Part shown: positions 16,402 through 27,127 of the stretch, piece after piece
Position numbering within the stretch: position 1 is the stretch's first letter
Layout of the letters: each line of letters starts with the position of its first letter
NCBI RefSeq assembly: GCF_040712075.1
Contig: NZ_JBFCVL010000005.1
Span: 186,001 to 250,000 of the forward strand
From: Fodinicurvata sp. EGI_FJ10296
GTDB taxonomy: Bacteria; Pseudomonadota; Alphaproteobacteria; DSM-16000; Inquilinaceae
DNA length: 64,000 bases
Direction: 5' to 3'
The notes under the pieces: generated by a model
Seen by the model: only the letters and a program-made list of their open reading frames with translations
The model's database searches: none
What the model was told of the DNA's origin: nothing
Made by a program: the position numbers and the translations under genes

Positions 16402-19245
16402 CTATCCAGCGCTGCCGATCCGATCGTCACCGGTCGGGACAGTGAAGACCTGGCCGGGATAAATCAGGTCGGGGTCGCGTATCTGTTCGGTGTTGGCCTG
16501 GTAGATGACGGTGTATTGCACGCCTGCGCCGTAGAAGCGGCGGGCGATGCGCCACAGGCTGTTGCCCGGCTGAACGATCACGCGTCGGTCCAGGCGCTCT
16601 AGACCTGTTACATCGGTCATCTGAAACGGCGTCACGGCGCGGGCGACGACACGTTCGCCATCTTCGGCCAGAGCATCGGCGCGCAACTCATACAGTCCGG
16701 GATCGACGGCCGTATCGGGGCTGAGACTGAAAACACCCTCCATATCAGCCCGGCCCTGGGCGATCAGCGCGTTGTCCAGGTAGACAAGCACGTCCCGGCC
16801 CGGCCGGGCCCTGCCCGATATGATGACTTCTCCGGCTTCGTCATAGTCAACGACATCGATCGAGATGTCCGATGGGCCCAACCTCTGATCGGTCGGTCCC
16901 CTTTGAAGTCTCGGCGGCTCGACCCGTTCAGCGGCCACGATGTCCGGAGCGTCGAGGTTCGCGACCGGCCGGACGGGCGCCGCCGGCGCCGACAGTATCC
17001 GTGACGGGCCCATCTCGTCCCGGGGTACGATCATTGCAAGGGCTTCATCCAATCCGGCGCCAGGGTCAGAAGCATCCTGCCCGGCTACACCAGGTCTGTC
17101 AGGAACGATCAGCACCACGACTTCATCCGACTCGATCGCCTCACCGCTGAGTTCGGTGTCTGGCCCATCACCCGGATCAGGCACTTCAAGGCCCAGCATA
17201 TGTTCGCCCGACTCCAGACCATCCAGTATGGTCGCAACCCAATCGCCGTTTTCGTCGGCTTGAACCGTCGCCAATTCGCGATCGCCGTCGAGAACCCGCA
17301 CCCTCACATTCGGTGCGGCCGTCCCGGCAACGATCGTCGTACCCGTCCGACCCACGCGAACGGCATCGAAACGCGGCAGTTGCGGACCATCGGCTGTCGG
17401 CGCTTCCACGACAGGTGCTTGACTGATCGGGCCGACGGGCTCCGGTTCCGACAACGCCGTGAGCGCCTGGAACCGCTGGGCGGCATCGCGGTCGATGACC
17501 GGCGGTTCCGGCCGGGCTTCCGAGTCTGCAGCCGAGGTGGGAGGTGCGGATATCGGAGTCGCTGCAGGCCGCCTGACCACCGGCGCGATAGCACGGCGAC
17601 CGGCCAACCCGCCTACATCTGCGTAAATGTCCGAAGAGGGTTCACTCAGTGTCGACTGTGTCGGCGCTTGCTCCGGGACAGGTTCTGTCGATTCAATAGA
17701 TGCTTCGCGGCCCGGCGCCGAAATGCCGACCTGCGGCGTCACCAGGGGACGCTCGCTGACCGGGGGAACTGCGACCTCCGGGGCCGGCGCGGTGGCTTGG
17801 GGAGCGAGTGCCAGATCCGGTATCGCGATCGGTGCCCGGGGCGGCTGGGGCCGCGACTCGACAATTCCGGACTCGTCGGGACCGCCGGCGCTGCGTGGGA
17901 CAGCGGCAACTGATGCTCGGCCTTGATCGGCCCCAAAATCGGTACGTTCGGGCACGGCCGGCGCCGGATCCAGAATTCGCCCCCCGGGTTCCGGCGCCGC
18001 CGCAAGAGGAGCCGACGATTCGAGAGTTGGTGACTCCGGAACTGGCGGTACCGGATCTGGCGACTCGGGTGTCCAGGTTTCGGGCGACAACGCCTCCGGT
18101 GTGGGCAAATCCCGGATTACCTCGGCGCCCGGGCCGGAACCGGCCACGGAGCTCTCAGGCGGTGCCTGTCGGTCGGTCGCCAGACCCACCACGGGCGTCT
18201 CAATGACTGGACCATCCGGCGCCACCGCGTGCGTATCCACTTCGTCCTGCAGGTCTGCCCGCGGGCTTTGCGGCTCATGGGCCGGGGGCTCCGACTCAAC
18301 GGCGGCCGTCTGCGGCACCGGCGCCTGCTCCAGGTCAGCGCTCGGCGCTGAGGGAGTTCGTAGCGGCGATGTATCCGGTGACAAGGCGACTGGCGGCGCA
18401 AAGCCGGCCGTCTGCTGCTCAGGCAAGTCGGGGGGCTCGTCGCCAACGTCGGTCGTCGCCATTGGACCGGACGCCTCGAATTCCAGCGGGTCGGATTCGG
18501 GGATCTCAAATTCGGGGATCTCAAATTCGGGGCCATCGAAATCAGGCGCATGGACTTCGGGGAACGGGGCCTCTGCCGCCGCGCGATCGGATGGATCCGG
18601 CGTGGCCGGAGCAGCGAGGGCGTCTTCAGTTTCACTGTCGCCAGGTCCACTGCCTTCAGGGGCTGCAGCTATCAGCGCACCGGGGATTTCCAGTTCCGGA
18701 GCGGGCTCCCGATCGGCCTCGCGCGATGCATCCGCCTGCGCTTCGTCAATGGGTGAACTGTCATCAGGCTGCGCTGGCACGGGCGTCGCTTGCTCGGGAA
18801 CAACCGTCCCGGTCCCGGCATCGGCCAGTGGCGGCAGCACCAGCTCTGTTTCAACAGGATCCATTCCTTCCCGGTCGGTCTCCGCGGTCTCCAGTTCAGG
18901 GGCCGGTGACTCTGCTTCTGACTCGACTTCAGGGGTCGGAAGCGGCTCACGGTCGGAGACCATTTCGTTGGCCGACGGATCGCCGGAAGATCCGGTATCG
19001 GACGATCCGGACGGAGAATCAGGGGGCTCGGACGAAAGCCGTTGCCTTTGTTCGACCTCGACGTCGGACTGCGGCCCTGGTGCCGGAGCGGAGGTCCTGT
19101 CTCCGGCCGCCGGTTCCTCATCGGATGGCGGCGACACGCCCAGCCAGTCTCTGTCGGTATATGTGGTGTAGCCAAACCAGCCCACCGCCAGCGCTGCCAC
19201 GCTAACGCCGACAATCAGTACCGTACGGCCCCGTGTCGTTTCCAA
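16402..19245 (-). CDS. Membrane-anchored LysM protein with long Pro/Glu/Ser-rich linker
   Basis: 947-aa envelope protein. One N-terminal membrane segment (TVLIVGVSVAALAVGWFGYT) is followed by about 550 residues of low-complexity sequence rich in Pro, Glu, Ser, Ala and Asp. Next come two Ig-like beta domains (around GTTIVAGTAAPNVRVRVLDG and EVIISGRARPGRDVLVYLDN) and a C-terminal LysM peptidoglycan-binding domain (VQPGNSLWRIARRFYGAGVQ ... YPGQVFTVPTG). The layout is that of alphaproteobacterial YgaU-like LysM proteins, with the linker able to cross the periplasm. Start is TTG 19245 with AGGA 6 nt upstream. An in-frame 15-bp repeat lies in the linker. Probably a wall-attached envelope scaffold; precise function unknown. 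Confidence 0.85.
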   Translation of the reverse strand: METTRGRTVLIVGVSVAALAVGWFGYTTYTDRDWLGVSPPSDEEPAAGDRTSAPAPGPQSDVEVEQRQRLSSEPPDSPSGSSDTGSSGDPSANEMVSDREPLPTPEVESEAESPAPELETAETDREGMDPVETELVLPPLADAGTGTVVPEQATPVPAQPDDSSPIDEAQADASREADREPAPELEIPGALIAAAPEGSGPGDSETEDALAAPATPDPSDRAAAEAPFPEVHAPDFDGPEFEIPEFEIPESDPLEFEASGPMATTDVGDEPPDLPEQQTAGFAPPVALSPDTSPLRTPSAPSADLEQAPVPQTAAVESEPPAHEPQSPRADLQDEVDTHAVAPDGPVIETPVVGLATDRQAPPESSVAGSGPGAEVIRDLPTPEALSPETWTPESPDPVPPVPESPTLESSAPLAAAPEPGGRILDPAPAVPERTDFGADQGRASVAAVPRSAGGPDESGIVESRPQPPRAPIAIPDLALAPQATAPAPEVAVPPVSERPLVTPQVGISAPGREASIESTEPVPEQAPTQSTLSEPSSDIYADVGGLAGRRAIAPVVRRPAATPISAPPTSAADSEARPEPPVIDRDAAQRFQALTALSEPEPVGPISQAPVVEAPTADGPQLPRFDAVRVGRTGTTIVAGTAAPNVRVRVLDGDRELATVQADENGDWVATILDGLESGEHMLGLEVPDPGDGPDTELSGEAIESDEVVVLIVPDRPGVAGQDASDPGAGLDEALAMIVPRDEMGPSRILSAPAAPVRPVANLDAPDIVAAERVEPPRLQRGPTDQRLGPSDISIDVVDYDEAGEVIISGRARPGRDVLVYLDNALIAQGRADMEGVFSLSPDTAVDPGLYELRADALAEDGERVVARAVTPFQMTDVTGLERLDRRVIVQPGNSLWRIARRFYGAGVQYTVIYQANTEQIRDPDLIYPGQVFTVPTGDDRIGSAG
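18495..18532. repeat. 15-bp in-frame tandem repeat in the LysM protein linker
   Basis: The unit ATTCGGGGATCTCAA occurs twice exactly (18495-18509, 18510-18524) and is followed by a third partial copy. On the minus strand it encodes repeated EFEIP units. The length keeps the frame, so unit gain or loss would only change linker length. Confidence 0.85.
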
Positions 19246-19456
19246 TGCTTGTCCTGTACCCGGAATATCGTTCCAATCGGTCTCAGTTTGTTACACATTT
19301 CATTGCAGTGCGCAAATACAGCCGTTCCTTGTGCACCGGAAGATTCGGGACACAACCTGACGTGCGGTCGGCAGCGGTATTGCCCGCGTCGCGAGGCCGT
19401 GCTAGAGGCGGAATCGCGCCCGAACGCGAAACAGATGTGCCATACTGCGTGGTGGC

Positions 19457-20065
19457 ATGGCGACAGTGGATGAAGAATTTATGCGCGACCTAAGGTCTGT
19501 TTGTGTTTACTGCGGTTCGTCCGGCCGGGTGTCGGATCGGTTCAAGGATGCGGCGCGCGCTCTCGGCGGAGAGCTCGCTGCCAATGGAATCGCGCTCGTT
19601 TACGGTGGCGGGCGCGTGGGGCTGATGGGGCTCACGGCGGACGCCAGCCTGGACGGTGGCGGCCAGGTCGTCGGAATCATCCCGAGCCATATCCGCGATA
19701 TGGAAGTCGATCATCCGGGACTCACCGAGCTGCATGTGGTCGACAGCATGCATACGCGCAAAATGATGATGTTCGACCGCTCCGACGCGTTCGTCATTTT
19801 GCCCGGCGGCCTCGGCACGCTGGACGAAATGTTCGAAATCATCACCTGGCGCCAATTGGGCATTCATGACAAACCCGTGGTTCTCGTGAACATCGACGGC
19901 TATTGGGACCGCCTGCTGGCCATGATCGACGGCATGATCGAGGCGGGCTTTGCCCAGCCGGCACATAAAGACCTGTTCAAAGTGGTCGCTGGCATCGATG
20001 ACGTCGTGGACGCCCTCAGACATGAGCCGACGCCGGTGATCGAACCACAGACGAAATGGCTGTAA
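19457..20065 (+). CDS. LOG-family protein (TIGR00730-type nucleotide phosphoribohydrolase)
   Basis: 202-aa Rossmann-fold LOG (Lonely Guy) family enzyme; characterised members release the base from nucleoside 5'-monophosphates, including cytokinin ribotides. Signatures are SVCVYCGSSGR near the N-terminus, VYGGGRVGLMG, the arginine of SMHTRKMMMFD and the catalytic loop LPGGLGTLDEMFEIITW (PGGxGTxxE). ATG 19457 has a poor ribosome site; ATG 19481 (194 aa, GAAG 6-7 nt upstream) agrees better with family N-termini. The 3' end overlaps pdxJ by 10 nt, suggesting an operon. It may be a purine-salvage or housekeeping hydrolase rather than a hormone maker. Confidence 0.88.
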   Translation: MATVDEEFMRDLRSVCVYCGSSGRVSDRFKDAARALGGELAANGIALVYGGGRVGLMGLTADASLDGGGQVVGIIPSHIRDMEVDHPGLTELHVVDSMHTRKMMMFDRSDAFVILPGGLGTLDEMFEIITWRQLGIHDKPVVLVNIDGYWDRLLAMIDGMIEAGFAQPAHKDLFKVVAGIDDVVDALRHEPTPVIEPQTKWL

Positions 20066-20853
20066 ACATGGGGCAGGATGGAATGGTCGGCGGCGATCGG
20101 CATGGCGGTTCGTACAGGACGACCCGTCTGAGCATCAATCTCAACAAGATCGCACTGCTGCGCAATCAGCGCGACGTCGGATATCCGTCGGTCGTTGCCG
20201 CCGGGCGCACGGTGCTCGAAGCCGGCGCCGATGGCCTGACCGTTCACCCGCGACCGGACGGCCGACACATCCGCCACCAGGATGTGTACGACCTGCACCG
20301 GCTGGTCGCCATGTGGGGCAGCGGAGTCGAGCTGAATATCGAGGGCAATCCCTTCGATACCATGCTGCCACTGACATTGGACGTACTGCCCGATCAGGCG
20401 ACGCTGGTTCCCGATGCACCGGATGCTAACACCTCCGATGCCGGTTGGGATATCGATACCGATGGCGCGAAACTGGAGCCGGCAATCAAACAGCTAAAGG
20501 ATCACGGCATAAGAGTGAGCCTGTTCATGGAAGCCGACCCGGCCACTGTCGCGAAAGCCGCCAGCGTCGGCGCGGATCGGGTCGAACTTTATACCGGACC
20601 CTATGCCGGCGCGTTCGCGACCGACCGCCACGCGGCGGTATTGTCCCGCTATGCCGACGCCGCTGCTGCCGCCGACCAGGCGGGACTCGGCGTCAATGCC
20701 GGCCACGACCTGACGCTGGAAAACACGCCCGCTCTGAAGGCCGCGATCCCCTTCATCGACGAGGTCTCGATCGGTCACGCATTCACGGCCGACGCACTCT
20801 GGATCGGTTTGCCGGCGGCTGTCGCGGCCTATCGGGCGTCGCTCAGGAAATAG
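20056..20853 (+). CDS. pdxJ: Pyridoxine 5'-phosphate synthase
   Basis: TIM-barrel enzyme that condenses 1-deoxyxylulose 5-phosphate with 3-amino-2-oxopropyl phosphate in de novo vitamin B6 synthesis. Family motifs: RLSINLNKIALLRN, GADGLTVHPRPDGRHI, ELNIEGNP, LVPDAPDANTSDAGWD and the C-terminal DEVSIGHAFTADALWIGL. The encoded 265 aa is about 15-20 longer than usual because of an N-terminal extension; ATG 20068, just after the LOG stop, would remove four residues. It overlaps the LOG gene. Supplying PLP fits the many PLP enzymes in the window, but that is not evidence of a regulatory link. Confidence 0.95.
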   Translation: MAVNMGQDGMVGGDRHGGSYRTTRLSINLNKIALLRNQRDVGYPSVVAAGRTVLEAGADGLTVHPRPDGRHIRHQDVYDLHRLVAMWGSGVELNIEGNPFDTMLPLTLDVLPDQATLVPDAPDANTSDAGWDIDTDGAKLEPAIKQLKDHGIRVSLFMEADPATVAKAASVGADRVELYTGPYAGAFATDRHAAVLSRYADAAAAADQAGLGVNAGHDLTLENTPALKAAIPFIDEVSIGHAFTADALWIGLPAAVAAYRASLRK

Positions 20854-21058
20854 CCGCGGGCGGAACCGGATTGGCCCTCGATCATTGACCGTGATGTCCC
20901 GCGACAGGGCTTTGACGCCGTTGGCGCAGGTGCTATAAGGCACGCATTCATATTTCGGCTCGGGCGGTCTCAGGCTGGAGCGGTGTCGGCCTGGTTCCAG
21001 CCGCCTCCATTACTGGCCGCCGGATACCGGCAATCCACGGCAGGAGAGAGTAACACCC

Positions 21059-22279
21059 ATGGCGAAGATCGCGGTCAAGAACCCGGTCGTCGAAGTCGAC
21101 GGCGACGAGATGACCCGGATCATCTGGGATTTCATCAAAACCAAGTTGATTCTGCCCTATCTGGACATCGACCTCAAATACTACGATCTCAGCGTACAGA
21201 AACGCGACGAGACCGATGACCAGATCACCGTCGATGCCGCAAACGCGATCAAGAAGTACGGCGTGGGCGTCAAATGCGCCACGATCACGCCGGATGAAGG
21301 CCGCGTCGAGGAATTCGGCCTGAAGAAGATGTGGCGGTCGCCAAACGGCACCATCCGCAACATTCTGGGCGGAACCGTATTTCGCGAGCCCATCATCTGC
21401 TCGAATGTTCCGCGCTATGTACCGACCTGGACGCAGCCAATCATCATTGGGCGTCATGCTTTCGGCGACCAATACCGTGCGACCGATTTCAAGGTGCCGG
21501 GGCCCGGAAAGCTGACAATGACCTATACGCCGTCCGACGGCGGCGATCCGGTTACCTATGATGTCTTCGATTTCCCCGAGAGCGGCATCGCCATGGGGAT
21601 GTATAATCTTGACGACAGCATTCGCGGATTTGCCCGTTCCTGCTTCAATTACGGTCTGCAACGCAAATACCCGGTCTATCTCTCGACCAAGAATACGATT
21701 CTCAAAGCCTACGACGGCCGGTTCAAGGACCTGTTCCAGGAAGTGTTCGATGCGGAATTCAAGGCCGAATTCGATAAGCACGGCCTGACTTACGAGCATC
21801 GCCTGATCGATGACATGGTTGCAGCCGCCCTGAAATGGGAGGGCGGATATGTCTGGGCCTGCAAGAACTACGACGGCGACGTTCAGTCGGACACCGTCGC
21901 TCAGGGCTTTGGGTCGCTGGGGCTGATGACCAGCGTGCTGATGACTCCCGATGGCGATTGCGTCGAAGCCGAAGCGGCTCACGGCACGGTGACGCGCCAC
22001 TATCGCCAGCACCAGCAGGGCAAGGAAACGTCGACAAATCCGATCGCGTCGATCTTTGCCTGGACGCGCGGCCTGCAGTATCGGGCCAAGTTCGATGACA
22101 ATCCCGATCTGGCCCGTTTTGCCGAAGCGCTGGAGCGTGTCTGCGTCAAGACGGTCGAAGATGGTAAGATGACCAAGGATTTGGCCATCCTGATCGGACC
22201 GGAACAGCCATGGCTAACGACGACCAAGTTCCTTGATGAACTGGATCGCGGACTTCAAAAGGAAATGGGCAGCTTCTGA
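21059..22279 (+). CDS. icd: NADP-dependent isocitrate dehydrogenase
   Basis: 406-aa homodimeric NADP-IDH (the subfamily shared with eukaryotic cytosolic and mitochondrial enzymes), oxidising isocitrate to 2-oxoglutarate in the TCA cycle. Near-complete family sequence: [20 protein letters not shown] at the N-terminus, [19 protein letters not shown] (substrate Ser and Arg), [20 protein letters not shown] (metal-binding Asp) and [15 protein letters not shown] (NADP loop). Length is normal. A GA-rich stretch precedes the ATG. It is transcribed alone and is followed by a strong intrinsic terminator. Confidence 0.97.
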   Translation: MAKIAVKNPVVEVDGDEMTRIIWDFIKTKLILPYLDIDLKYYDLSVQKRDETDDQITVDAANAIKKYGVGVKCATITPDEGRVEEFGLKKMWRSPNGTIRNILGGTVFREPIICSNVPRYVPTWTQPIIIGRHAFGDQYRATDFKVPGPGKLTMTYTPSDGGDPVTYDVFDFPESGIAMGMYNLDDSIRGFARSCFNYGLQRKYPVYLSTKNTILKAYDGRFKDLFQEVFDAEFKAEFDKHGLTYEHRLIDDMVAAALKWEGGYVWACKNYDGDVQSDTVAQGFGSLGLMTSVLMTPDGDCVEAEAAHGTVTRHYRQHQQGKETSTNPIASIFAWTRGLQYRAKFDDNPDLARFAEALERVCVKTVEDGKMTKDLAILIGPEQPWLTTTKFLDELDRGLQKEMGSF

Positions 22280-22310
22280 TAGCGCGTCTATTCCATAGTC
22301 CCGGATACGT

Positions 22311-22346
22311 TGCCCCGGACGGTTGAAACCGTCCGGGGCATTTTTC
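22311..22346 (+). terminator. Intrinsic terminator of icd
   Basis: A perfect 12-bp stem (TGCCCCGGACGG / CCGTCCGGGGCA) with a 6-nt TTGAAA loop is followed by five T residues. It lies 32 nt after the icd stop. Confidence 0.93.
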
Positions 22347-22378
22347 TGATAGTCTCCGGCTTGCATATCGACGCCAAC

Positions 22379-22418
22379 GCAAAAAGCCGCAACGCTCGGC
22401 AGAAGAGCGTTGCGGCTT
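22379..22418 (-). terminator. Intrinsic terminator of gcrA
   Basis: A 13-bp perfect stem (on the plus strand AAGCCGCAACGCT and AGCGTTGCGGCTT) encloses a 9-nt loop. Read on the minus strand the stem is followed by a T run (plus-strand AAAAA at 22381-22385). It faces the icd terminator across the convergent gap. Confidence 0.9.
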
Positions 22419-22493
22419 GATAGCGCTATCGACGAATCTACGGAAAAATGCCGATCCTACCGTCGCAACCTTCCGGGGGTCAAACCGACTGGA

Positions 22494-22931
22494 TCAGGCC
22501 GTGACCTTGTGGCCATGTGACGGTCGCGACGAGGATGAATTCGATGATGACGAATCGCGTTGTCTGTATGGCTGCTGATACGCTGCCTGCGCATGTTCCG
22601 CACAATATGGCAGACTACCGGATGTTGTCTTGCCGCAGAATTTGAAGCCGGGAAGCTTGGGATCGCCGATGGGCCAGCGGCACATATGCTCGGTAAGGCT
22701 AAGGATCGTCGCCCCTTGTGCTTCTTCCTTTGGCTTCTTGCGCGGTGTCTTGACTTCCATATCTCCCTTCCCCTTAATCGGCGATGGACGACCGGAAAGC
22801 TGAAGCCGATGAGCCTTGCCGATGACAGCATTGCGCGAGACGCCGCCAAGAATCTCCGCAATTTCACTAGCGCTCTTACCGTTTCCCCATAACTCTCTCA
22901 ATAGGGTGATACGCTCGTCAGTCCACGACAT
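22494..22931 (-). CDS. gcrA: Cell cycle regulator GcrA
   Basis: 145-aa GcrA, a sigma-70-associated regulator found in alphaproteobacteria that activates genes with CcrM-methylated GANTC promoters. N-terminal HTH is diagnostic (MSWTDERITLLRELW, then GVSRNAVIGKAHRLQLSGRP). A lysine-rich linker leads to the C-terminal sigma-binding domain (CRWPIGDPKLPGFKFCG ... YCAEHAQAAYQ, with metal-site-like Cys and His). The last 25 residues are Ser/His-rich. ATG 22931 has AAGGA about 10 nt upstream. Single-gene unit with its own terminator. It fits CckA and the CtrA boxes elsewhere in the window as part of the cell-cycle network. Confidence 0.96.
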   Translation of the reverse strand: MSWTDERITLLRELWGNGKSASEIAEILGGVSRNAVIGKAHRLQLSGRPSPIKGKGDMEVKTPRKKPKEEAQGATILSLTEHMCRWPIGDPKLPGFKFCGKTTSGSLPYCAEHAQAAYQQPYRQRDSSSSNSSSSRPSHGHKVTA

Positions 22932-23101
22932 TGGTTATCCGATCCTTGCTGGCTCGCGACCCCGATGGTGTTGGGTCGTGATCTCAGAGCAACATATTGT
23001 GTGCGCAAAGCTACAATACTACAAAATCCCGGATAGCGGAAGGGTCGTCCCTCGCCCCGGGACGCGGTTCCCGCCAGGTAACGGAAGCCGCGCCTGTCTC
23101 G

Positions 23102-25759
23102 TCAACGCGCCAGGGCATCCCTGACCGCATCCAGGGCTGCCATTGCGGCAGCGCCATCCGGCCCGCCGGCCTGTGCCATGTCGGGCCTGCCGCCGCCGCC
23201 CTTGCCACCGAGAGCGGCCGAAGCCAGCCGAACCAGGGCAACCGCATCGAACCGATCGGTCAGATCCGGAGTGACCCCGACGACGGCCGATGCTTTGCCG
23301 TCCGCAACCCCGACCAAGGCGACAACGCCGGTTCCCAGGCGCTTCTTGACGTCATCGGCCATCGGCTTCAGGTCCTTGGCCGGTATATCCGGCAGAACGC
23401 GCCCGACGAACGCGACATCTCCCACCGTTTCGGTGCCACTGTCGTCGCCGCCGGCGGTCCCGGCACTGGCGACCTGGCGCCGCAGGTCGGCGACCTCGCG
23501 CTCCAGCCGTCGCCGCTCATCGATCAGAGTGCTGACGCGCTCCGGCAACTCCGACGGCGTGGAGCGCACCGCACCGGCTGCGGCATGAAGCTGGGCATCC
23601 ACCGCCTGAGAATGCGCGACAGCCTTTGCGCCGGTCAGCGCCTCGATCCGCCGGATACCAGCGGCAACACCGCTATCGGAAAGAAGCCGGAACGAACCAA
23701 TGTCACCGGTACGACGGGCATGGGTTCCACCGCAAAGTTCGAGCGAATAAGGTCTGTTGCTGCGATCTGTTTCAGGATTGCCCATACTGACGACCCGGAC
23801 GACATCACCGTATTTTTCGCCGAACAATGCCATAGCGCCATGATCGATCGCCTCGTCCGGCGACATCAACCGTGTCTCGACCTCTGTATTCTCGCGGATA
23901 CGGGCATTCACATCCAACTCTACGGCGTTCAGATCCTCGCGCGAGATCGGGTGCGGTTGACTGATGTCGAAGCGCAGCCGTTCCGGCGCGACCAGCGACC
24001 CCTTCTGGGTAACGTGCTCGCCCAATCGACGGCGCAGGGCCTCGTGAAGCAGATGAGTGGCGGAGTGATTGGCGCGAATTGCCGTCCGCCGATCACTGTC
24101 GACCCGCAACTCAAGCGCCTGACCGGCTTTCAATATGCCGGAGACGACCTTGACCTTGTGAACCCATAGATCCCCAACCTGCTTCTGGGTATCCAGAACT
24201 TCCGCCTCGGTCCCGTCAGCTGCGAACGCCACGCCGCTATCGCCAACCTGTCCACCGCTCTCGGCATAGAACGGCGTTTGATTGACGACCAGCCACGCCT
24301 CGGTGTTCTTTTCAACCGCCTCGACTTCGCTGCCGTTGGATACCAAGGCACCGATAACGGCTTCCGCGGATTCCGTCTCATAGCCGAGAAACTCTGTAGC
24401 GCCGACCCGGTCCCGGATGGCGTACCAGATCTCCGACGTTGCCGCTTCACCCGAACCGACCCAGGATCTCCGGGCATCGGCGCGCTGACGTTCCATCGCC
24501 GTCTCGAACCCGTCGGTATCCACCGATCGCCCCTCGGCCCGAAGAACATCCTGCGTCAGGTCGAGTGGAAAACCGAAAGTGTCATACAGTTTGAATGCGA
24601 CGTCGCCCGGCAGCGGCTGACGTTCGCCCAAGCGCGCGGTTTCATCGGACAACAGCCGCAGACCGCGGTCCAGCGTTGCCTGGAAGCGCGTTTCCTCAAG
24701 CTTCATCGTCTCCCGGATCAGGGCGCCGGCGCGTACCAGTTCCGGAAAGGCCTGTCCCATGAGCGACGTCAGCGTCGGCACAAGGCGCCAAAGCACGGGG
24801 TCCCGCGCGCCGGTTCGGTGGATGTGGCGCATTGCGCGACGCATTATCCGGCGCAGAACATAGCCCCGCCCCTCATTCGACGGCATGACGCCATCGGCGA
24901 TCAGAAAGGCCGCGGAACGCAGGTGGTCGGCAATAACGCGGTGCGATACGGCATGCGGTCCATCCGGGGATGCCCCCGTCGCCTCGGCCGACGCCTCGAT
25001 GATCTGACGCATCAGATCAATATCGTAATTGTCGTGTTTACCCTGAAGAACGGCCGTAATCCGCTCCAGGCCCATACCGGTATCGATCGACGGACGGGGC
25101 AGCGGGTTTCGCTCGCCGGGGCGAACCTGATCGAACTGCATGAAGACGAGATTCCAGATCTCGATGAAGCGATCGCCGTCTTCGTCGGGACTGCCCGGCG
25201 GCCCGCCGGGCACGTCGGGGCCGTGATCGAAAAAAATCTCCGAACATGGTCCACAGGGTCCGGTATCGCCCATCTGCCAGAAATTGTCGGACGTGGCGAT
25301 GCGAATGATGCGATCGTCGCTCAATCCCGCAATTCGCCGCCAGAGATCGGCGGCTTCTTCGTCCTCGGCATAGACGGTCACCAGCAACCGGTCGGCGGGA
25401 AGGCCGTATTCCTTTGTGATCAGGTTCCAGGCCAGTTCAATGGCCGTGTCCTTGAAATAGTCGCCGAACGAAAAATTGCCCAGCATCTCGAAGAATGTGT
25501 GGTGCCGAGCCGTATAGCCGACATTCTCGAGATCGTTATGCTTGCCGCCGGCACGCACGCACTTCTGAGACGTCACCGCACGGTTGTACGGGCGCGTTTC
25601 GGCGCCGGTGAACACGTTCTTGAACTGAACCATCCCCGCGTTGGTAAACAACAGCGTGGGATCGTTTCTCGGCACAAGCGGGCTCGACGAAACCACTTCG
25701 TGGCCATTGCGGCCGAAAAAATCGATAAAAGTAGATCTAATATCGTTGGCTGTCTGCAT
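23102..25759 (-). CDS. alaS: Alanyl-tRNA synthetase
   Basis: 885-aa class II synthetase charging tRNA-Ala. All modules are present: catalytic core ([20 protein letters not shown], near residue 90), tRNA-recognition region, editing domain ([19 protein letters not shown], HxxxH, with [13 protein letters not shown] as the third and fourth metal ligands) and the C-Ala domain with [19 protein letters not shown] 25759 has AAGG about 9 nt upstream; three further in-frame codons begin with TTG. It lies 230 nt downstream of recA on the same strand, the conserved recA-alaS order. Confidence 0.97.
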   Translation of the reverse strand: MQTANDIRSTFIDFFGRNGHEVVSSSPLVPRNDPTLLFTNAGMVQFKNVFTGAETRPYNRAVTSQKCVRAGGKHNDLENVGYTARHHTFFEMLGNFSFGDYFKDTAIELAWNLITKEYGLPADRLLVTVYAEDEEAADLWRRIAGLSDDRIIRIATSDNFWQMGDTGPCGPCSEIFFDHGPDVPGGPPGSPDEDGDRFIEIWNLVFMQFDQVRPGERNPLPRPSIDTGMGLERITAVLQGKHDNYDIDLMRQIIEASAEATGASPDGPHAVSHRVIADHLRSAAFLIADGVMPSNEGRGYVLRRIMRRAMRHIHRTGARDPVLWRLVPTLTSLMGQAFPELVRAGALIRETMKLEETRFQATLDRGLRLLSDETARLGERQPLPGDVAFKLYDTFGFPLDLTQDVLRAEGRSVDTDGFETAMERQRADARRSWVGSGEAATSEIWYAIRDRVGATEFLGYETESAEAVIGALVSNGSEVEAVEKNTEAWLVVNQTPFYAESGGQVGDSGVAFAADGTEAEVLDTQKQVGDLWVHKVKVVSGILKAGQALELRVDSDRRTAIRANHSATHLLHEALRRRLGEHVTQKGSLVAPERLRFDISQPHPISREDLNAVELDVNARIRENTEVETRLMSPDEAIDHGAMALFGEKYGDVVRVVSMGNPETDRSNRPYSLELCGGTHARRTGDIGSFRLLSDSGVAAGIRRIEALTGAKAVAHSQAVDAQLHAAAGAVRSTPSELPERVSTLIDERRRLEREVADLRRQVASAGTAGGDDSGTETVGDVAFVGRVLPDIPAKDLKPMADDVKKRLGTGVVALVGVADGKASAVVGVTPDLTDRFDAVALVRLASAALGGKGGGGRPDMAQAGGPDGAAAMAALDAVRDALAR

Positions 25760-25989
25760 TATCGGCAACCTTGAAATAACGAGGTACGCCCGTCACTCGG
25801 CACCGCCCTGTCGTCGCGATCGTGTCGGTGGTCAACGGGGCTGATGATTAACGGCCGCTGCCTTGTAGCCCGACAGCCGCGGTCGTGTCCAGCGATGCGC
25901 TTGCGGCGGCGTCGATCGGCCATCAACGGCGGTCGACCCGGACGGCAGCGCCCGGGCCTGTCTACCGATTGGCGGGGACTGGTCAGCGA

Positions 25990-27066
25990 TCACTCGCTCT
26001 CTTCGGCGCTTTCTTCCTGCTGAGCCCCAACCATCATCTGCTCGGAGACGAGACCGGCATTCTCACGGATCTTTTTCTCGATCTCGGCAGCGATGTCGAT
26101 GTTCTCCTTGAGGAAGCGTTTGGCATTCTCACGCCCCTGCCCGACGCGTTGCCCTGAATAAGAGAACCAGGCACCGGATTTCTCCACCACGCCAGCCTGC
26201 ACGCCAAGATCCAGCAATTCTCCGGTCTTGGAGACGCCCTCACCGTACATGATGTCGAATTCCACCGTCCTGAACGGTGGCGCCATCTTGTTCTTGACGA
26301 CTTTGACACGGGTCTGGTTGCCGACCACATTCTCACGGTCCTTGATCGAACCGATGCGGCGGATATCGATACGAACCGACGAGTAGAATTTCAGCGCATT
26401 TCCGCCGGTCGTGGTCTCCGGGCTGCCGAACATGACCCCGATTTTCAGACGGATCTGGTTGATGAAGATGACCAGCGTGTTCGAGCGCGAGATCGACGAT
26501 GTCAGTTTGCGGAGCGCCTGGCTCATAAGCCGCGCCTGCAGGCCGACATGGCTGTCGCCCATTTCGCCTTCGAGTTCGGCCTTGGGCACCAGGGCCGCCA
26601 CGCTGTCGACGACCAGAACGTCGATTGCGCCGGAGCGCACGAGCGTGTCTGCAATCTCAAGCGCCTGCTCTCCGGCATCAGGCTGCGAAACGAGCAGGTC
26701 GTCGACATTGACACCAAGTTTGCGGGCATAGGTCGGGTCCATCGCATGCTCGGCATCGATGAAGGCGCAGGTCCCGCCGGCTTTCTGCCCCTCGGCAACG
26801 GCATGAAGCGCCAGGGTCGTCTTGCCGGAACTTTCCGGTCCATAGATCTCGACAACGCGGCCGCGGGGGAAACCGCCAATTCCAAGCCCAATGTCCAGGC
26901 CCAGCGAACCCGTCGATACGATCTCGACATCGACCTTTTGCCGCGCGCCGAGCCGCATGATCGAACCCTTGCCAAAGGATCGTTCGATCTGCCCCAGAGC
27001 GGCATCGAGGGCCTTCTGCTTGTCCATGGAACTCCTTTCGAGAAGCTGAAGATAGTCGCTCGGCAT
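25990..27066 (-). CDS. recA: Recombinase RecA
   Basis: Homologous-recombination ATPase and SOS co-protease. Walker [16 protein letters not shown], Walker B region [12 protein letters not shown], the L1/L2 DNA loops ([19 protein letters not shown] nearby) and an acidic C-terminal tail (EESAEESE) are seen. Two starts are good: ATG 27066 (358 aa, GGGAG 7 nt upstream) and ATG 27027 (345 aa, AAAGGAG 4 nt upstream). The longer form matches other alphaproteobacterial RecA proteins with a short N-terminal extension before [10 protein letters not shown]. Regulation is probably by LexA through the site described upstream. Confidence 0.96.
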   Translation of the reverse strand: MPSDYLQLLERSSMDKQKALDAALGQIERSFGKGSIMRLGARQKVDVEIVSTGSLGLDIGLGIGGFPRGRVVEIYGPESSGKTTLALHAVAEGQKAGGTCAFIDAEHAMDPTYARKLGVNVDDLLVSQPDAGEQALEIADTLVRSGAIDVLVVDSVAALVPKAELEGEMGDSHVGLQARLMSQALRKLTSSISRSNTLVIFINQIRLKIGVMFGSPETTTGGNALKFYSSVRIDIRRIGSIKDRENVVGNQTRVKVVKNKMAPPFRTVEFDIMYGEGVSKTGELLDLGVQAGVVEKSGAWFSYSGQRVGQGRENAKRFLKENIDIAAEIEKKIRENAGLVSEQMMVGAQQEESAEESE

Positions 27067-27127
27067 TGTTCGGCTCCCAGTAATTCCACAGCTGCGCCCA
27101 TGGCGCAATCACTGCAGAAGGTACGCG

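Noticed and set aside
18101-19171. 356-codon Ser/Gly-rich plus-strand frame opposite the LysM protein linker
   Set aside because: Low complexity on the sense strand produces an equally low-complexity antisense frame; no start signal or domain supports it.
20948-22012. 354-codon minus-strand frame opposite icd
   Set aside because: Antisense of a full-length isocitrate dehydrogenase; no family resemblance.
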